A stretch of 36,195 nt of DNA from JBBSOK01 sp038259825 (GTDB lineage: Bacteria > Bacteroidota > Bacteroidia > Flavobacteriales > Flavobacteriaceae), in contig JBBSOK010000014.1 of NCBI GenBank assembly GCA_038259825.1, positions 1-36,195 on the forward strand, written 5' to 3'. Below the pieces are notes generated by a model. It was given only the letters and a program-made list of their open reading frames with translations, was not told where the DNA came from and searched no databases. Every line of letters starts with the position of its first letter. The stretch's first letter is position 1. The translations under genes were made by a program, and so were the position numbers. Below, in pieces: positions 33,177-36,195 of this stretch.

Positions 33177-34319
33177 TTATTCCCTGTTCTTCAAATCGTC
33201 TGCCTTGTCTAAGAGCAAATCTTTTGTTATAAAATCTACTTCTTCTTTATCAAAAGCGCCTTGATAAGTTCTCATTGCTCTTCTTGTATCTCCTGTTCCT
33301 TCATAGTAAAGGCCAAGATAATAATCGCCTAAAGCAGTATTAGGATATTGCTTTTTGGCCATTGAAGCTATTTCACGTAAGCTATCCCACTTGCCCAATT
33401 TTTCTGCAGCAGTTGCAGTAGCTATAAAATCGTTAACCCTAATATTGTTTGTCAACCCAAATAAATTTTCAATTGTCTTATATTTATCAACCAAATATTG
33501 GTCTATTGGGGTTTCCAATTTCATTAAAACATCGCTAAATTCTTGTTTGCTAATTGGCCTGTAAACTGAAAATATTTTCTCGATTGCATTTGGTATTCCC
33601 CTTGCCACAAGTGAATAATGGGTTGCACCTTCAAAATTGTCATAACTGTAGGTGAAAGTTGGGGAGCTAACACCTTTTAAATTCTGGTTCAAACTCTCGG
33701 CACTTTCCGTAAGACCTTTTATATCATCTGTACCAGTTGCTAAATAATAAAAAATTTGCGATTGTATTTCAGCAATGCGTAACGGGATTTCGGTTTCCAT
33801 AGTTGGCGCTAAATCTGGACTCAAATTTATATATCCGTTGAATAGCGGCGGACTTTTAAAAAGATAATAATTTAAAAAGTTGGCTGTAAAATCGTGTCCA
33901 ACGGCAATAATAAACTTAGCAGTTCGATATTTTTTATCGATATACGGTATTAATTCAAGCCCAATAAATTCAAAAAAATTGGCGCCTTTACCAGACGGAA
34001 AATAATTTTTATCGTCGTAACTACAATCTTCATAACGCGAGCTACCTTGCATTACGCCAACAACAATACTTTCTGGCATATCTTCCCAATAACTGAAATA
34101 ATCTACGTTTCCGGCAACAGGTTCAAACAGATAATCTGCATCCAAAACCAAAACAATAGGATAAACTTTTTCTGAATTGCTTTCGTAATTTCTTGGAAGT
34201 TGAATTTTCAGTTTTCGCTTTTCGCCTAGTTTTGTTGAATTAAATTCTTCATAAATTATCTGGCTGAATAAAGTTGTTCCAAAGAAAAGAGCGAGCAGCA
34301 GGAAAATAGTATTTTTCAT
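33177..34319 (-). CDS. Secreted esterase-fold (alpha/beta hydrolase) protein lacking the nucleophile serine
   Basis: The 380-residue exported protein has a signal peptide (MKNTIFLLLALFFGTTLFSQ) and the N-terminal pattern of the esterase D/Fes family (KLKIQLPRNYESNSEKVYPI, VLVLDADYLFEP, FIGLELIPYIDKKYRTAKF). The nucleophile elbow, normally G-H-S-x-G, reads VGHDFTA: residue 143 is Asp (codon GAT, 33891-33893 on the minus strand) and the second Gly is Thr. A histidine in GATHYSL is retained. The C-terminal 90 residues form a TPR-like helical pair (SLREIASMAKKQYPNTALGD). Either this is a non-catalytic member or it uses another nucleophile. It faces the two-component operon tail to tail. Confidence 0.82.
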   Translation of the reverse strand: MKNTIFLLLALFFGTTLFSQIIYEEFNSTKLGEKRKLKIQLPRNYESNSEKVYPIVLVLDADYLFEPVAGNVDYFSYWEDMPESIVVGVMQGSSRYEDCSYDDKNYFPSGKGANFFEFIGLELIPYIDKKYRTAKFIIAVGHDFTANFLNYYLFKSPPLFNGYINLSPDLAPTMETEIPLRIAEIQSQIFYYLATGTDDIKGLTESAESLNQNLKGVSSPTFTYSYDNFEGATHYSLVARGIPNAIEKIFSVYRPISKQEFSDVLMKLETPIDQYLVDKYKTIENLFGLTNNIRVNDFIATATAAEKLGKWDSLREIASMAKKQYPNTALGDYYLGLYYEGTGDTRRAMRTYQGAFDKEEVDFITKDLLLDKADDLKNRE

Positions 34320-34379
34320 AAATGGTTAGGTTTTTCAATCTGAAAGATACTTAATTTTGAAAACTACTGAAAAACCTTA

Positions 34380-35768
34380 TTATTCTTTTATAAACTTTAC
34401 TGTATAATTACTTGAATCTGTTCCTATTTTCATAAAGTAATTTCCCGAAGAAATATCTGAAACATTTACGCTATCAAAATTTTCATAAATTGTTTTAACA
34501 TTTTGCCCTAAAATATTTAAAATCTCACATTTCTGAACTGTTTGGTTTTGTATTGAGATTGAAAAATTATTTTTTACAGGGTTGGGATAAAATGTTATAA
34601 CTGTATTATTTATTTCTGGAACATTTAAAATAGTTTGGTTTTCATACCAAGCTACTTTATCGTCGTTTTGAGATGCAGACAAAAGATCAATATCGCCGTC
34701 TCCATCTGAATCTGCTGAATGTACTCCCCAAATAGCCTTGATTTCCGTACTTATTGTAATTTTATCACTAAAATCGCCAACGCCATCTAAATTTTTATAC
34801 CAAACAAGCTGACCGCTATTTATCTCAATAAATGAGCCTGATACTACGTCGAGTAAACCGTCATTATCTATATCTTGAACATATATTTGATTTACACTTT
34901 CTTGTGTTTCGGTAATTATATATTTTGTTTCAAAATTTCCAAGGCCATCCATATTTTCGAACCAAGCAATTTCATTTATAAATGCAGCACTTCTTACAAC
35001 ATCTAAATCTCCATCTGCGTCCATATCTGCAATAAACATATCAGATGCAAATTGACCATTTAAATCGATAATATGGCGAGTTCCAAAATTTCCCAGACCA
35101 TCCATGTTTTCAAACCAGGACATAACTATTGCTCCATTTCCAGAATTTGTTAGTACATCCAAATCACCGTCGCTGTCAAAGTCTGCTACTCGCACTGTTC
35201 TCGCTCTATCTACGTTGAGCCCAATTTCTCTAGGTTCACTAAAATTTGCATCACCGTCATTTTCATACCAAAATACACCAGTATTATTGTTTGCAGAAAT
35301 TAAATCTGGATTGCCATCACCATTAATATCTGCAGCAGTTACACTTCCAAAACCATCCGCTTCATTTATTATCAATACTCCTTGTGAAAAAGATCCTAAG
35401 CCGTTCATGTTTCTAAAATACTTTATTTCTCCAATAAAACCCGTATTTGCAATAAGGTCTATATCCCCGTCATTATCAAAATCTGCGGTACATACAGATT
35501 TTACATCTGGTAAGCTAGTTGATATTATTCTTTGTGAACCGAACATTCCAACACCATCTCTTCTGTTTTCGTACCAAGCTAATTTGTCATCAAATGAAGA
35601 TACAGAAATAACATCCAAATCTCCATCTCCATCAATATCTGCTGTTATAATGGAGAAAGCTCCTTCGGCGTTTGTAGTTATTACTTTTTGGGGGCCAAAC
35701 TGGGCATAACAAAAATTACCGAAAATAAAAAAAGTGTAAAAAAGAAAAAAGAGTTGTTTTCTTTTCAT
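34380..35768 (-). CDS. FG-GAP/VCBS-repeat protein with T9SS C-terminal sorting domain
   Basis: This 462-residue secreted protein has a signal peptide (MKRKQLFFLFYTFFIFGNFCYAQ). Seven repeats of about 50 residues follow (about 40-380), each with an Asp-rich calcium-binding loop such as DIDGDGDLDV, DFDNDGDIDL, DINGDGNPDL or DSDGDGDIDL and an ending like AWYEN or WFEN. Together they should form a seven-bladed, integrin-like beta-propeller. The last 72 residues (TFYPNPVKNNFSISI, LGQNV, VSDISSGNYFMKI, YTVKFIKE) are a type A sorting domain, so it is exported by the type IX system and anchored or released at the surface. The partner ligand is unknown. Adhesion or polymer binding is inferred. Confidence 0.92.
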   Translation of the reverse strand: MKRKQLFFLFYTFFIFGNFCYAQFGPQKVITTNAEGAFSIITADIDGDGDLDVISVSSFDDKLAWYENRRDGVGMFGSQRIISTSLPDVKSVCTADFDNDGDIDLIANTGFIGEIKYFRNMNGLGSFSQGVLIINEADGFGSVTAADINGDGNPDLISANNNTGVFWYENDGDANFSEPREIGLNVDRARTVRVADFDSDGDLDVLTNSGNGAIVMSWFENMDGLGNFGTRHIIDLNGQFASDMFIADMDADGDLDVVRSAAFINEIAWFENMDGLGNFETKYIITETQESVNQIYVQDIDNDGLLDVVSGSFIEINSGQLVWYKNLDGVGDFSDKITISTEIKAIWGVHSADSDGDGDIDLLSASQNDDKVAWYENQTILNVPEINNTVITFYPNPVKNNFSISIQNQTVQKCEILNILGQNVKTIYENFDSVNVSDISSGNYFMKIGTDSSNYTVKFIKE

Positions 35769-35833
35769 AATAATTGAAATTTTTATAATTGAAAGATACT
35801 TTATTTACTTCTAAAAGTTATAAAAATTTGAAC

Positions 35834-36195
35834 TTATTGATAGTCAAGTTTCCTTCGATTATAAACCGGAAGCATCAAAAACGCAAGTCCGCCAAAAATT
35901 ATTATTGAAACAATATTGCTCGTCCAAATTATCCATCCAAAAGCGGTGCCTACTGTTTGTGATATTCCGAAGATAAATAATATGCCCGCAATAGCTGCCG
36001 GATAGGTGCCAAAGCCGCTATTTGTAAAGGCGAAAGTAAAACTGCCAACAACAAAGGCAATAATTAATGTGCTAAAACTAATGGTTGCAGTTTCTGCCAA
36101 CGCAAAAGATGCTGCATAAAATGAGGCTAAATATAGTCCCCAAATTAAAAAACTATGAAATATAAAAGCGCCTTTTTTCTTCATTTTTACAATGC
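35834..36195 (-). CDS. Flippase-like / lysylphosphatidylglycerol-synthase TM-domain protein, C-terminal part
   Basis: The gene runs off the right edge. The frame stays open upstream of the first ATG (36184), reading IVKMKKKGAFIFHSFLIW, so the visible 120 or so residues are the C-terminal part and the true start lies outside the window. Three to four transmembrane helices are visible, with the segments TNSGFGTYPAA, GTAFGWIIWTSN and GGLAFLMLPVYNRRK. These match the last helices of the UPF0104/LPG-synthase transmembrane family common in Bacteroidota. The family includes MprF-type lipid flippases, but most members, including this one, lack a known substrate. Confidence 0.78.
   Translation of the reverse strand, partial: IVKMKKKGAFIFHSFLIWGLYLASFYAASFALAETATISFSTLIIAFVVGSFTFAFTNSGFGTYPAAIAGILFIFGISQTVGTAFGWIIWTSNIVSIIIFGGLAFLMLPVYNRRKLDYQ

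Noticed and set aside
34600..35700. Regularly spaced similar DNA segments that could suggest a CRISPR array or tandem repeat
   Set aside because: The repeats are about 150 bases, imperfect, in frame and encode FG-GAP blades; spacers and short identical repeats are absent.
35104..35709. A 201-codon open frame on the plus strand opposite the FG-GAP gene
   Set aside because: It is the antisense of the repeated Asp/Gly codons. Its Ser/Pro/Lys-rich periodic translation mirrors the repeats, and the minus-strand gene has a signal peptide and a full domain set.

Overview
The window is low-GC, densely coded chromosomal DNA from a member of the Bacteroidota, most likely a flavobacterium (Flavobacteriaceae). 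The signs are: sdhC-sdhA-sdhB with a single fused cytochrome b subunit; a type IX secretion (T9SS) C-terminal sorting domain on an FG-GAP protein; a TTTG-N20-TACTTTTG promoter of the Bacteroidota sigma-ABfr type in front of sdhC; few Shine-Dalgarno sequences; and several proteins with characteristic flavobacterial architecture. I do not claim a genus. No rRNA, tRNA, CRISPR array, insertion sequence, integrase or phage gene was seen, and no gene-free stretch exceeds 300 bases.

Layout from left to right. A large secreted BNR/sortilin-type propeller protein (6-2852) precedes the succinate dehydrogenase operon (2963-6406). On the minus strand lies a TPR hybrid histidine kinase split by a one-base frameshift into a kinase part (6889-8673) and a receiver part (6452-6856). 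A Vsr-like endonuclease overlaps a methionine/glutamine-type aminotransferase (8836-10465). A katG-ankyrin unit (10619-13471) separates that aminotransferase from an omega-amidase-like nitrilase (13508-14281), its probable metabolic partner. Then come an Ig-like lipoprotein and comF on the minus strand, and a coiled-coil membrane protein and glycyl-tRNA synthetase on the plus strand. Next on the minus strand are two small exported proteins and a 1149-residue outer-membrane barrel with SprA-like features. Exonuclease III, a DUF2255 protein and a Tas-like aldo/keto reductase follow on the plus strand. An acyl-CoA dehydrogenase, an M23 lipoprotein peptidase and radA run on the minus strand. A two-gene TPR-kinase/LuxR-regulator system (30506-33174) reads on the plus strand. 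Finally, on the minus strand, there are an esterase-fold protein lacking its nucleophile serine, the T9SS FG-GAP protein, and the C-terminal end of a flippase-like (LPG-synthase transmembrane) protein cut by the window edge.

Themes. Central metabolism and housekeeping (Sdh, GlyRS, RadA, Xth, ComF) alternate with envelope proteins and two sensor systems. Clear intrinsic terminators close katG, the coiled-coil gene and glyS. Three genes (nitrilase, Ig-like lipoprotein, xth) have no ATG at their proper N-terminus and must use TTG. I see no clearly new multi-gene system. The observations most worth a second look are the frameshifted hybrid kinase, the SprA-like barrel, the serine-less esterase, the divergent Vsr-like nuclease and the katG-ankyrin interposition.
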